NCBI GenBank assembly: GCA_029558835.1
Contig: JAKQDH010000068.1
Coordinates: 1-49,397 of the forward strand
DNA from: Planctomycetota bacterium
GTDB lineage: Bacteria; Planctomycetota; Phycisphaerae; UBA1845
Reading direction: 5' to 3'
Length of the DNA: 49,397 nucleotides
Shown here: positions 24,925 to 33,281 of the stretch, in pieces
Layout of the letters: each line of letters starts with the position of its first letter
Numbering within the stretch: the stretch's first letter is position 1
Notes under the pieces: generated by a model
The model's database searches: none
The model's input: only the letters and a program-made list of their open reading frames with translations
What the model was told of the DNA's origin: nothing
Translations under genes and position numbers: made by a program

Positions 24925-26187
24925 ATGATGTCTTCACGTGCCAGTGCCCGGTTTGAGGCGATCCAGGCGGTCGATCCCGAGATTTACCCGATCATGCAGG
25001 CGGAGGTGCGGCGGCAGCAGAGTACGCTGGAGCTGATCGCCTCCGAGAACCACGTCTCCCCGGCCGTGCTGGAGGCGCTGGGGTCCGTCTTCACCAACAA
25101 GTACGCCGAAGGGTACCCCGGCAAACGCTACTACGGCGGCTGCCAGAACATGGACGGGGTCGAGGACCTCGCCCGGGCCCGGGCCAAGCAGCTCTTCCAC
25201 AGCGACCACGTGAACGTGCAGCCGCACTCGGGGACGCAGGCGAACGCGGCCGTCTACTTGGCGGTGCTCCAGCCGGCGGACACGATCCTCTCGCTGAGCC
25301 TCGCCCACGGCGGCCACCTGTCGCACGGCCTGAAGGTAAACATCAGCGGCCTGCTGTACAACGTGGTCCCCTATGAGGTGGACCGCGCCAACGAGCAGAT
25401 CAACATGGCCGAGGTTCGCCGGCTGGCGAGGGCACACAAGCCGAAGCTCATCCTCAGCGGCGCCTCAGCTTACCCCCGCACGCTCGATTTTGAGGGCTTT
25501 TCCGAGATTGCGCACGAGGTGGGCGGCCTGCACATGGCCGACATCGCCCACATCGCGGGCCTGGTGGCGACCGGACTGCATCCCAGCCCGATCCCCAACG
25601 CGGACTTCGTCACGACCACGACGCACAAGACGCTGCGCGGCCCGCGCGGGGGCATGATCATGTGCAAGGAAGCGCACGCGAAGCTGCTGGATTCGCGGGT
25701 GTTCCCCGGCTCGCAGGGGGGCCCGCTGATGCACTGCATCGCCGCCAAGGCCGTGGCGTTTGCGGAGGCACTGAAACCTGAGTTCAAGGCCTATCAACAG
25801 CAAATCCTCAAGAACGCACAAGCTCTGGCCGAGGCGTTGGTGGCCAAGGGCAACCGCCTCGTTTCCGGCGGGACCGACAATCACCTGATGCTGCTCGATC
25901 TGCGGCCTGCCTACCCCGACGTGACGGGCAAGCAGGCGGAGGACTGGCTCGGGTTGGCGGGCATCGTCGTCAACAAGAACATGATCCCGTGGGACGAGCG
26001 CAAGCCGACGCAGACCAGCGGCCTGCGTCTGGGGACGCCCGCCCTGACCACGCGGGGGCTGAAGGAGCCTGAGATGCGCGCCATTGCCGGCCTCATCGAC
26101 CGGGTGCTCCGCGCCCAGGGTGAACCGAAGGTAATCGAGGCGGCTGCGGCTGAGGTCCATTCGCTCTGCGAGCAGTTCCCGCTATGA
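24925..26187 (+). CDS. glyA: Serine hydroxymethyltransferase
   Basis: PLP enzyme converting serine and tetrahydrofolate to glycine and methylene-tetrahydrofolate; it supplies one-carbon units in the cytoplasm. 420 residues is the normal length. Motifs in order are [54 protein letters not shown], the PLP-lysine block [14 protein letters not shown] with Lys 235, and [14 protein letters not shown]. The paired ATGs at 24925 and 24928 follow GGAG at a good distance, and the protein begins right before its first helix; a long upstream in-frame extension has no similarity. The next gene's in-frame ATG overlaps the stop codon, so co-transcription is likely. FolD, the next enzyme of one-carbon metabolism, is 20 kb away. 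Confidence 0.97.
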   Translation: MMSSRASARFEAIQAVDPEIYPIMQAEVRRQQSTLELIASENHVSPAVLEALGSVFTNKYAEGYPGKRYYGGCQNMDGVEDLARARAKQLFHSDHVNVQPHSGTQANAAVYLAVLQPADTILSLSLAHGGHLSHGLKVNISGLLYNVVPYEVDRANEQINMAEVRRLARAHKPKLILSGASAYPRTLDFEGFSEIAHEVGGLHMADIAHIAGLVATGLHPSPIPNADFVTTTTHKTLRGPRGGMIMCKEAHAKLLDSRVFPGSQGGPLMHCIAAKAVAFAEALKPEFKAYQQQILKNAQALAEALVAKGNRLVSGGTDNHLMLLDLRPAYPDVTGKQAEDWLGLAGIVVNKNMIPWDERKPTQTSGLRLGTPALTTRGLKEPEMRAIAGLIDRVLRAQGEPKVIEAAAAEVHSLCEQFPL

Positions 26188-26333
26188 CGCTGGGGACCAG
26201 CGGGGGACACCGGACCGGCGTGGAGCTGGCACCTACCACGTCGCCCGCAGGACAGCGGGGCCACGGGTCGGCTGTCGGCGGTGCCGGCGGCGGGCTCCGG
26301 GGGTGCGGCCGGCCGCGATCAGGCACGCGCCGC

Positions 26334-27002
26334 GTGTCGTTTCTGCTTGGGACCGTCCTGGCCGGGCTTGCCGGCGCCTGCACCGGGCACGGGCGGATGT
26401 GGCTGGTGCCCCTCAGTTCCAGCCGCATCAGCGAGGCCGCCCCGCTCCTCCATCAGGTTAAAACACATAAATGTTACTACTGGTTGAATCAGGACGGAGA
26501 GCTCACGGTGGCGATGGAGGCGGTTCGCCCGTCGCTTGTGGGGCGACTGGGGAGTGAGGAGTTTCGGGCTTCGCTGGTGCTCGGCGAGCTGCCGGCCGGG
26601 CGGGGTCGGGACTATCGCGTGACCCGGCGCACGCTTCGGCTGCAAGCGCGGGAGGGCTGGGCGCACGCGCGGGCGGCGTCGCTGACGGGGATTGTGGCCG
26701 TGTGGAGGAAGGAAGGCGAACAGCGTTGGCACGGGCGGTTTCGCATCCTGGCACGGCAGCAGGCGTTTCTGGCGTTGCTGGGTTGGGGGCGAGACAGCGA
26801 CGTGTTGCTGCTGGGGGAGTTCGTGGCGGTGCCCGGTCAGGCCCAGGGGGAGGCGATTCTCGCTCTCACTGAGGAGGGCGGCATGGAGCGGGATGCGCCC
26901 CCCGTGACGGGACGGGCGGGTGGCACGGCGCCGGACCGCGGCGGGCGACGGGAAGATGTCGTCGGCACCGCAGGCGGGGATGGCGGGGCCGAGCGCGAGT
27001 AG
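26334..27002 (+). CDS. Lipoprotein of unknown function
   Basis: I do not recognise the family. From a GTG at 26334 the protein has 222 residues and begins VSFLLGTVLAGLAGACTG, a short lipoprotein signal with the acylated Cys at about residue 16. An ATG at 26184 overlaps the glyA stop in an ATGA arrangement and is open in frame, but would put 50 low-complexity residues before the signal, so I chose the GTG; its ribosome site is weak. The mature part contains KCYYWLNQDGELTVAMEAVR, RASLVLGELPAGRGRDYRV, GIVAVWRKEGEQRWHGRFRILARQQ and VLLLGEFVAVPGQ, which reads as a mostly-beta domain. The last 40 residues are low-complexity. Probably in the glyA transcript. Confidence 0.6.
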   Translation: MSFLLGTVLAGLAGACTGHGRMWLVPLSSSRISEAAPLLHQVKTHKCYYWLNQDGELTVAMEAVRPSLVGRLGSEEFRASLVLGELPAGRGRDYRVTRRTLRLQAREGWAHARAASLTGIVAVWRKEGEQRWHGRFRILARQQAFLALLGWGRDSDVLLLGEFVAVPGQAQGEAILALTEEGGMERDAPPVTGRAGGTAPDRGGRREDVVGTAGGDGGAERE

Positions 27003-27128
27003 CGCCGGCCGGCCGGTGATCGCCGCGCTGACTGCCACCAGCGAGCATGCACACGAGGGCCGCCACACACGTGCCGGCCCGCTGGGAATGGTGATCGCTA
27101 CGGGATTCGCCGATACCCCCACGGGAGA

Positions 27129-27160
27129 GCATGGCGGCGCTGCGCTTGGCCATGCCACCC
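27129..27160. repeat. GCATGGCGGCGCTGCGCTTGGCCATGCCACCC half-unit
   Basis: Right half of the dispersed repeat family found complete at 32873, 34339, 37891 and 40385. Arms GCATGGC and GCCATGC enclose a GCGC-rich loop. Here the left partner is missing, and the GGGC hairpin repeat lies 46 bp downstream. Confidence 0.7.
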
Positions 27161-27206
27161 CGCACCGTCGGTCGGTCTCCCGATTGGGTGGCGCTGTTTT
27201 GGGTTT

Positions 27207-27229
27207 CACGGGCGGGACGCCCGTGCCAC
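27207..27229. repeat. GTGGCACGGGC/GCCCGTG hairpin repeat, copy 3
   Basis: Arms CACGGGC and GCCCGTG around GGGAC, followed by CCAC, as at 5982-6004. It lies 50 bp upstream of the thioredoxin-fold/TPR gene. Confidence 0.75.
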
Positions 27230-27278
27230 GCTGCTTTCCTACGGGTTTCGGGTCTCGGTGGAAGATGAGGTAGGTCTC

Positions 27279-28637
27279 ATGTCGGCATTGCTGGGGCTGC
27301 TGTTGTGGTGCGGTGTCGGGGCGGGAGCGGAGGTGCCGACGGCGGGGGGGCCTTTCGTCAGCGTCCCGTTCGCGGAGGCGTGCGCGGCGGCCGGCAGGGC
27401 ACACAAGCTCGTGCTCATCTACTTTGACGAGGCGGGCAACGCGGACTGCACTCGTTTCGACGAGCAGACGTGGACCGACGGTGGGGTACGGAAGTGGATG
27501 GCCGAGCACGCTGTGGCGATGCAGCCGCTGGCGGCGGAGGGCGAGTTGTTGGCGGCGCGTTTCGCGGTGACCGCGGTGCCGACGGTGATTGTCGTGTCCC
27601 CGCGCGGGCTGAAGCGTGCTCACCTGACGGGATTCCACGAACCGGCGGCCCTGCTGGAGGCGCTAGACGCGCGTTTGCGGGATACGGATCCGGTGGCGGT
27701 AACGTTGAGGCGGCTGGAGGAGGCGGGAGCGAGCGATGCCCCGGCGCGGATCGCGCACGCCAGGGCGTTGGCGGAAGCAGGGCGGCAGGAGGAGGCGCTG
27801 GCGCAGTTCCTGCGGTGTCTCGATGCGGCGGGGGAGAAAGAGGGCCGCCTCGGTGGCGGCGCGCAACTGGTGGCGGTCACGGAGATCGGTGAGCTGGCGG
27901 CGGATTATCCGCCGGCCCGAGAGGCCCTGCGCACGCGGCGCGATGCCGCGCGCGAGCGGTTGCTGAGCGGCACGGCGCGGCAGTTGGACCCGGCCCTGCT
28001 GGCGATGATGAACACCGAGCTGGGCGACATCGAGGGCACGCTGAGCCTGTATCAGCAGATGCACACCCAGCAGCCCCATAGCGTGATGACGGGGCTGTTG
28101 CGGCAATACGCCGTGGATTCACTGCTGAAGGCGCATCGGTACGCGGAGATTGCGGAGCTGATCGACGTGAAGGCTGCGGTGCGCCGAGCTTACGATCTGC
28201 ATCAGGAAGACAGTCAACGGCCGCTGCCCGGCGGTGGGGGTGACGTGGAGCGGTTCCGGGCGTTTGAGCGGCGTACGTTCGTCGAGCGGAATGTCAAATA
28301 CTACGAGGCGCTCGTCGGGATGGAGCGGCCCGAGGACGCGGCCGCGGCGGCCGAGCTGATCCTCAAGGTCGATGACAGCGCGAGCACCTATGCCGCGCTG
28401 GCCGCGGCGGCCCTGCGCACGGGTAAGGTGAGCGAGGTGCATCTCCAGCAGGCCCGCAAGGCACTGGAACTGGCCCCGCAGCCCTCGGTCGAGACCGTCA
28501 CGACGCTCGTGCGCGTCCTGCAACGGCTGGGCCGAAACGAGGAGGCGGCCGGGATCGTGCGGGAGCAGGCGGAGAAGTTCTCCGACCCGGAAGGCGCGGC
28601 CGCCATCCGTGAGCTGCTGCCGGGGCCGACACCGTGA
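27279..28637 (+). CDS. Exported thioredoxin-fold protein with TPR-like C-terminus
   Basis: A 452-residue exported protein. MSALLGLLLWCGVGAGA is a signal peptide. Residues about 25-125 match the thioredoxin_7/DUF255-type fold: KLVLIYFDEAGNADCTRFDEQTW in the strand-helix position of a thioredoxin active site, then ARFAVTAVPTVIVVSPRG with the cis-Pro. The active-site region has a single Cys rather than CxxC, so disulfide exchange in the usual way is unlikely. From residue 150 on there are helical pairs with Ala-Leu spacing (ARIAHARALAEAGRQEEALAQF, YAALAAAALRTGKV, TLVRVLQRLGRNEEAAGI) typical of TPR repeats. The ATG at 27279 has GAGGT 8 bases upstream. Possible role: a periplasmic scaffold or single-Cys redox partner. 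Confidence 0.75.
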   Translation: MSALLGLLLWCGVGAGAEVPTAGGPFVSVPFAEACAAAGRAHKLVLIYFDEAGNADCTRFDEQTWTDGGVRKWMAEHAVAMQPLAAEGELLAARFAVTAVPTVIVVSPRGLKRAHLTGFHEPAALLEALDARLRDTDPVAVTLRRLEEAGASDAPARIAHARALAEAGRQEEALAQFLRCLDAAGEKEGRLGGGAQLVAVTEIGELAADYPPAREALRTRRDAARERLLSGTARQLDPALLAMMNTELGDIEGTLSLYQQMHTQQPHSVMTGLLRQYAVDSLLKAHRYAEIAELIDVKAAVRRAYDLHQEDSQRPLPGGGGDVERFRAFERRTFVERNVKYYEALVGMERPEDAAAAAELILKVDDSASTYAALAAAALRTGKVSEVHLQQARKALELAPQPSVETVTTLVRVLQRLGRNEEAAGIVREQAEKFSDPEGAAAIRELLPGPTP

Positions 28638-28640
28638 GGA

Positions 28641-28675
28641 GATTGGCGAATGGCGATTGTCGATTGACGATTGGG
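28641..28675. repeat. Heptamer tandem repeat
   Basis: Five 7-base units: GATTGGC, GAATGGC, GATTGTC, GATTGAC, GATTGGG. The array begins 3 bases after the TPR gene stop codon, in the gap before the convergent HAD gene. Confidence 0.75.
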
Positions 28676-28723
28676 GTGAGCGGTGGTTGGCGAGCCGTGG
28701 GTGGGGCTCGTCCGGCCGAGCAG

Positions 28724-30049
28724 CTACTGCCTTGTCCACGACAGCATGGTCCGGGCAGCCGCGGCCAGGCGGCGGACGACTTCGAGGTCGCTGCGCAGAC
28801 CGGTAGCGATGTCGTCCTTGCTGATTTCACCGCGGGGCAGGATGTCAGGGGGGGATTCCACCGGCACAACGGGCACGTGGGGCAGGCGATTCAGCAGGAA
28901 GTCACCCAACTCATCCCAGTTGCTGAAGGTGTAATCCGGTCGGCGCTCGGGCGGGAGCTGCATTTCCGGGTCCAGGTGGGCGTACTTACCCTGGCGCAGG
29001 CGAACCTTCAGGCCGATCCCCGGTCCGAACAGATCGAGCAGCGGCTGAATGTCCTTGTCGTGGCGGTCGCCGATCATCACCAGTCGTAACGGGCGACCGC
29101 GCCAGGCCTGCGCGTCCGCCAGCTTCAGCGCTTGCAGGGCGGCCTGAGGGTGGGACGAATCAGCCGTCGCGGCATGCAGGCAGCGAGCGTAGAACCACGG
29201 TGATTTCCAGGCCCACATCTCCAGCAGATCGCGGAAGTACCACCACACGCGAACTTGCTCGGGGGCCGCCTCGTGCCGTTCCTCCAGGGCATCATCGAGC
29301 CTTGCGTGCAGCGCCTCCGCGCCCGGCGCGGCCGCCGCTGTTTCCGTGGCCAGGACGCAGCCGGCGAAGAGATCCAGCAGTCCTCGCCGGGCGAGCTTCT
29401 CCGTCTGCACGGACAACAGGCCCTCACTGATGGCCACGAGCGTCGCACCACGGCTGATCAGTGTCTGCAGCGGTGTCCGCACGTCCACGTCGGGTTCGAG
29501 CCGGTCCTCGATGGTTGCATACTGCCGCGACCATGACTGCATCAGGGGTAGTGCCGCGACGCGACGAACCTCGACGCAGAAGTGCTCCGCCCGTCGGTCA
29601 TAGCGGCAGAAGTGACGCACTTGGCGCTCGGCTGCGACGCGAACCTCGATTGACCCTGTGCGGGTTGCCCGGTGCAGGCTAAACAGGTCCGCGAGCACGC
29701 GCCCACGAGCGACCTGCTCGGTGCCGTCGAGGTCAAGGTCGCGCAGCAACCGGGGGTTGGTGGCCGCGGTCAGACACAGAGCGGCCAGGGCGTGCGGATG
29801 CCCGCGCAGATGCAACGGATTGCCCAGCCCCAGGCGCGCGAGTGCTCCGCCGCCGGCGCGCAGGGCCTCGTAGGCCCGCACCGCGTCGTCGCTGGGTACG
29901 CCGAGGTCGTGGAGCGCCAGAAACTCGCGCACCGTCCGGGCATAAGTATCGGCCCCGAGGTGGAGCAGCGTGTTGTCCACATCCAACGCGACGACGAGCC
30001 CGCGAAGATCGCTGCTTGGCTTCTCTCGCGTTGCTGATTCCACGGGCAT
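28724..30049 (-). CDS. HAD-superfamily hydrolase-like protein
   Basis: A 441-residue protein with the three main HAD motifs: VVALDVDNTLLHL (motif I, two Asp), LVAISEGLL (motif II, Ser), and VMIGDRHDKDIQPLL (motif IV, acidic). The cap between motif I and II is unusually large (about 200 residues, helical, with Arg/His-rich patches), and the C-terminal 90 residues extend past the fold (YTFSNWDELGDFLLNRLPHVPVVP). So it may be a phosphatase with a special substrate rather than a small-molecule phosphatase of the common type. The ATG at 30049 is used; no ribosome site is seen there, and an upstream GTG at 30097 is possible. Downstream of the phosphohexomutase on the same strand, 391 bp away. Confidence 0.75.
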   Translation of the reverse strand: MPVESATREKPSSDLRGLVVALDVDNTLLHLGADTYARTVREFLALHDLGVPSDDAVRAYEALRAGGGALARLGLGNPLHLRGHPHALAALCLTAATNPRLLRDLDLDGTEQVARGRVLADLFSLHRATRTGSIEVRVAAERQVRHFCRYDRRAEHFCVEVRRVAALPLMQSWSRQYATIEDRLEPDVDVRTPLQTLISRGATLVAISEGLLSVQTEKLARRGLLDLFAGCVLATETAAAAPGAEALHARLDDALEERHEAAPEQVRVWWYFRDLLEMWAWKSPWFYARCLHAATADSSHPQAALQALKLADAQAWRGRPLRLVMIGDRHDKDIQPLLDLFGPGIGLKVRLRQGKYAHLDPEMQLPPERRPDYTFSNWDELGDFLLNRLPHVPVVPVESPPDILPRGEISKDDIATGLRSDLEVVRRLAAAARTMLSWTRQ

Positions 30050-30440
30050 GGTTGCTGCGTTCAGAGGACTGCGGTTCGCTCGGGCAGGCACCCGCACCTG
30101 TCACCGAAGCCTGGCTCAGGCAATCATCCTTTGCCCGTTGCCCCCGCCTGGCGGTACGCCCTCCGGGCGGAGCAAGAGGAAGAAAAGGAAGGCAGGCTGC
30201 CTTCCAGGGACTCAAAGTCCCTGGCAACCACCGAGCGCCCTCCGGGCGAAGAGCACGCCTCTTGTTCCGCCCGGAGGGCGGGCGATCGTTGCCAGAGCCT
30301 TCCAGGCCCTGGAGAGTAGCTTCCAGTCCTCCTTCTCTCTCGCCCGGAGGGCGAGCGGAGCCTGCCGGCGCCACAATGCCTCCCCATGAGCGCATGCCGG
30401 TGCTCGGTGGCACGCGCCACGCCCCCCGTTCCCCGAGCCC
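30050..30440. other. Intergenic region dominated by a large inverted repeat
   Basis: The 391 bases between the phosphohexomutase and the HAD gene are filled for more than half their length by the inverted repeat 30157-30366. No gene is supported; the open frames on both strands encode similar low-complexity text because of the inversion. Confidence 0.6.
30157..30366. repeat. Two-armed inverted repeat with GCCCTCCGGGC cores
   Basis: Left arm 30157-30262 and right arm 30263-30366 are imperfect reverse complements. Each begins and ends with a GCCCTCCGGGC-type palindrome, four copies in all (about 30157-30170, 30237-30248, 30266-30279 and 30340-30352), and carries TTCCAGGGACT/AGTCCCTGG-like and GGCAAC elements in mirror order. 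It could form a long cruciform or an RNA hairpin. Confidence 0.75.
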
Positions 30441-32786
30441 TCAGCGTGGCGCGCCAATGAGCGCGCGGACGTCGGTGACGATCTGCCGGGCCTGGGCGCG
30501 GAGCTGACCCTTGCGGGCGATCAGTTCGGCACGCTGCGGATGCCCGCCGCAAAGCTGCACGTGGAAGCGCAGGGCGTTCGACGTTCCGGAAGGCCGGATC
30601 GTCAGGTGCGACCGCCGGGCCTCGTCCATGTAGAAGCGGTACCCCTCATCCGGGAACCCGGGCCAGTTGATCGCGTCGTACTTGCCGGTGCGGTAGGCCA
30701 CCGTGGCGCGCACGGGCAGGCCGCCCAACGTGAGCTGGCGGGCGGCAAAGTCGCGGTACAGCTCCTCCGCCTTGTCGAGCACCTGCCGCTTCTTGGTGTA
30801 CCCGGCCAGGCCCTCGTACTCGCCGTCCAGCGGGTCCGGCTCGTAGTGCGTCGTGTACAGCCCGATCTCCGGGTCGAGGTACAGCTTTTCATCGAGCAGG
30901 TCGAGCAGGTTCGTGCCGCTCTCCTTCGCGTAGGCGGCCAGCTCGGCCACCAAGACCGCGGCGAAGGTGCCGTCCTTGTCGCGCACGTGCCCACCCGCGC
31001 CGAGCGACCGCTCGTCCGGCGGGATGCCGCCCAGCAGCGAGAAGCCGTTGCTCTGCTCGAGGGCCGCCACGTTGGCGCAGCGGTCCGGGCCGTCCATTGC
31101 CTCCCACGTGCAGATGGACCGGTTGCAGAGCTTCTCCTCGGGGCGCAGCTTGCCCTCGTCGTACAGGGGCAGTTGGCCGCCGTCGGTGATACCGGGCGTA
31201 TCCTTGCCCAGACGCAGGTCCCAGATCGCCCGCGTGCCGGCCGCGAGCTGCGCGAAGCCGACCCACGTCTTGAGCACGCCCAGACCGTACTTGCGCGCGA
31301 TCCGCGCGAGCAGGTCCGTCGTGGTGTGCGACAAAACGATGAACTGCCGCTCGGCGTGGCGCACCTTGCCAAAGCGCTGGACCTCGTACTGCAAGCGATA
31401 CCACAGGATGAGCGACCAGGCATCGTCGGCTGAGAGCAGCGTGTAGTCACGTTCCTCGTTGGTGCCGGGGTGGCGATAGGCGGGGCGTTGATGCGGCGGG
31501 ACCTTGACGATAACGCCGCAACGGTCCGCGTCCGGGTCGGTGCCGACGATCAAGTCCACTTCTTCCCAGGCACCGGGGTACTCCTGCTGAAACGCCTGCA
31601 CGGCGATGTCGGCCGCCCGCCAGTCGCCGGGGTCGGGCTGCTGCTCCTTGCCCGGATCGCTGCAAAACGCGGGGAACATGCCGTCCAGCGCGTCGAGCTT
31701 CATGATCCGCCGCACCTGCCGGAAGCCGACGTCGTTCAGCACGCGCGGGACGGCCTTGCGCCCGGAGCCGTTGAAGGCGGAGAAGGCGATGGACAGCGGC
31801 CGCTTGGCCCTGGTGATGAGCTCCGGCTGGAGGAGGAACCCCTTGACGTGGTTCACGTGCATCGAGTGCAGGTCGATGATGCGGTCGGTGCGCCCGGCGT
31901 ACCAGCCGGGCGGTGCATCCGGCAGCGGGCTGCCGACGGGCAGGCCGGCATGCTCGCCGCCGGCAAGGGTCTTCCCACTCGGGTCCGGCACACCGCCCAG
32001 GAACCACAGCCGCTCCCGCGGTGCCTTGTCCAGCGGCAGCAGCTTGATGGCGTCGAACTGCATCTGCTTGATGAAGCGCTCGTAGATTTCCGCCCGCTCG
32101 GCCGGGTCGAACTGCGACCCGTTGTGGCAGGAGAGCTTGAAGCCGTTGTAGCGGAAGTCGTTGTGGCTGGCGGAGATGAACACGCCGACGTCGGCCCGCA
32201 GCGTCGGCACCGCGTAGGTCACGCTCGGGTACATGCAGGCTTCGTCGAACAGGTAGACGGTCCACTCGTAGGCCAGGAAGAGTTCAGCAATCAGGCGGGC
32301 GAAATCCGCGCCGCGGACGCGGCTGTCAAAGCCCACGACAACTCTGGAGAGCGGCGGCTTGCGCTGCCGGCCGAACTGCGCCACCCCGGCACTGGTCAGC
32401 AGCAGCACCACGTCGTTGATCGTATTGGGGCCCTTGAGGACCGGCGCGTGGACGCCCTGTTCCTTGAGCATCAGAACGGCCTCGCGGTCGGCGCCCATCT
32501 TCTCGCGGATGCCGCCGGTGCCGAAGCTCACGTCGCGGGCGTAGGCGTTGGTCAGGGCGGCCCAGCGCTGCGCCCGGATGGCCCGCCGCAACCCCTCACG
32601 CAGGTTGGGCGAGACGCGGTCGAGCACCTCGGCCAGCAGCCAGCGGCGCAGGTTGGGGACGGTCTTGCCGACCGCATCGTCATAGTAGGTGCCGGTGATG
32701 CGGCCGGCGTCGCGTTCGCCCTTCAGGTACGCCGTGATGCCCGCCTCCGCCTCCGCCAACAGTCGAGTGTCGTCCGTGCTGGCCAC
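30441..32786 (-). CDS. Phosphohexomutase (phosphoglucomutase/phosphomannomutase family)
   Basis: Enzyme interconverting hexose 1- and 6-phosphates through a phosphoserine. 781 residues, longer than the usual 450-580. Motifs are DVSFGTGGIREKMG (domain 1), FISASHNDFRYNGFK with the phosphoserine, GTDPDADRCGVIV (metal loop), SLLGGIPPDE (sugar loop) and IRPSGTSNALRF (phosphate-binding loop). The insert after the active-site domain (residues 230-310, including a conserved-looking GWYAGRTDRIIDLHSMHV) is longer than in standard members. The start is a GTG at 32786 with AAGGAGG ending 5 bases upstream; a longer in-frame reading to 32912 runs through the GGTGGCATG repeat and must not be used. Probable role: sugar nucleotide or polysaccharide metabolism. 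It precedes the HAD gene on the same strand. Confidence 0.93.
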   Translation of the reverse strand: MASTDDTRLLAEAEAGITAYLKGERDAGRITGTYYDDAVGKTVPNLRRWLLAEVLDRVSPNLREGLRRAIRAQRWAALTNAYARDVSFGTGGIREKMGADREAVLMLKEQGVHAPVLKGPNTINDVVLLLTSAGVAQFGRQRKPPLSRVVVGFDSRVRGADFARLIAELFLAYEWTVYLFDEACMYPSVTYAVPTLRADVGVFISASHNDFRYNGFKLSCHNGSQFDPAERAEIYERFIKQMQFDAIKLLPLDKAPRERLWFLGGVPDPSGKTLAGGEHAGLPVGSPLPDAPPGWYAGRTDRIIDLHSMHVNHVKGFLLQPELITRAKRPLSIAFSAFNGSGRKAVPRVLNDVGFRQVRRIMKLDALDGMFPAFCSDPGKEQQPDPGDWRAADIAVQAFQQEYPGAWEEVDLIVGTDPDADRCGVIVKVPPHQRPAYRHPGTNEERDYTLLSADDAWSLILWYRLQYEVQRFGKVRHAERQFIVLSHTTTDLLARIARKYGLGVLKTWVGFAQLAAGTRAIWDLRLGKDTPGITDGGQLPLYDEGKLRPEEKLCNRSICTWEAMDGPDRCANVAALEQSNGFSLLGGIPPDERSLGAGGHVRDKDGTFAAVLVAELAAYAKESGTNLLDLLDEKLYLDPEIGLYTTHYEPDPLDGEYEGLAGYTKKRQVLDKAEELYRDFAARQLTLGGLPVRATVAYRTGKYDAINWPGFPDEGYRFYMDEARRSHLTIRPSGTSNALRFHVQLCGGHPQRAELIARKGQLRAQARQIVTDVRALIGAPR

Positions 32787-32872
32787 GTCTGCCTCCTTGG
32801 GTGCGACCCGCCGGCCCGGGGGTCGCCGCTGCGCAATGGTTCCACCCAAGCGGGAAGTTGGCCGGCGGTGTG

Positions 32873-32971
32873 GGGTGGCATGGCCAAGCGCAGCGCCGCC
32901 ATGCTTCCTCACTCGCCCGATGCTGCCGTCTGCAGCGGCATGCCGGCGCCTTCGGCTTCGGCATGCCGCCC
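32873..32971. repeat. GGGTGGCATG...CATGCCGCCC repeat unit, 99 bp (minus orientation)
   Basis: Begins GGGTGGCATGGCCAAGCGCA (half A) and ends with the complement of half B (GCCGGCGCCTTCGGCTTCGG). Reversed, it has the same order and the same 99-bp length as the unit at 34339-34437. The spacer between the halves differs. Confidence 0.85.
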
Positions 32972-33121
32972 CTCGCTTCCTACTTGCGTGGTCCTATTCA
33001 GGCCTCCATCGCTTTCACCGCGTAGGAGACGGTAGTCGGCCGCCGGTGGGGCGTCAACGGGCAGGGCCTCGACCGCGTGCCGGGGGTGTGCTGCCCTCCG
33101 CCCGGGCGTGGCGGCGTGGCG

Positions 33122-33149
33122 TTGCATGGCCGGCCGGCGCCGCTATACT
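33122..33149 (+). promoter_or_regulatory. Probable promoter of the tRNA gene
   Basis: TTGCAT at 33122-33127 and TATACT at 33144-33149, spaced 16 bases. The -10 is one base from consensus and the -35 shares TTG. The tRNA begins 58 bases after the -10, a usual distance with a short leader. Confidence 0.45.
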
Positions 33150-33207
33150 CGACGGCTGGCGCAGAGTCGTGCCGAGTGCGGAGAGCGGACGGTGCGGCTC
33201 GGGGGTT

Positions 33208-33281
33208 GGCGGCGTAGCTCAGCTGGTTAGAGCGTGGGCTTCATAATCCCAAGGGCGTGGGTTCGAGTCCCACCGCCGCTA
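33208..33281 (+). tRNA. tRNA with CAT anticodon (Met, or Ile after lysidine modification)
   Basis: A complete cloverleaf. The acceptor arms GGCGGCG and CGCCGCT pair, with a G-T at position 1-72, and A is the discriminator base. The D arm is GCTCAGCTGGTTAGAGC. The anticodon loop TTCATAA has CAT at 33242-33244, and its stem has one C-T mismatch next to the loop. The T arm is GTGGGTTCGAGTCCCAC. CCA is not encoded. The 1-72 pair and the absence of three G-C pairs at the loop end argue against an initiator tRNA. Confidence 0.92.

Larger units (their letters stand above)
32787..33207. other. Intergenic region with repeat unit and tRNA promoter
   Basis: 421 bases between the phosphohexomutase and the CAT-anticodon tRNA. 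A complete 99-bp repeat unit lies at 32873-32971 and a probable tRNA promoter at 33122-33149. No gene is seen in the remainder. Confidence 0.6.

Noticed and set aside
31470..33035. 521-residue plus-strand open frame opposite the phosphohexomutase
   Set aside because: Antisense shadow of the enzyme continuing through the repeat region; no recognisable domain.
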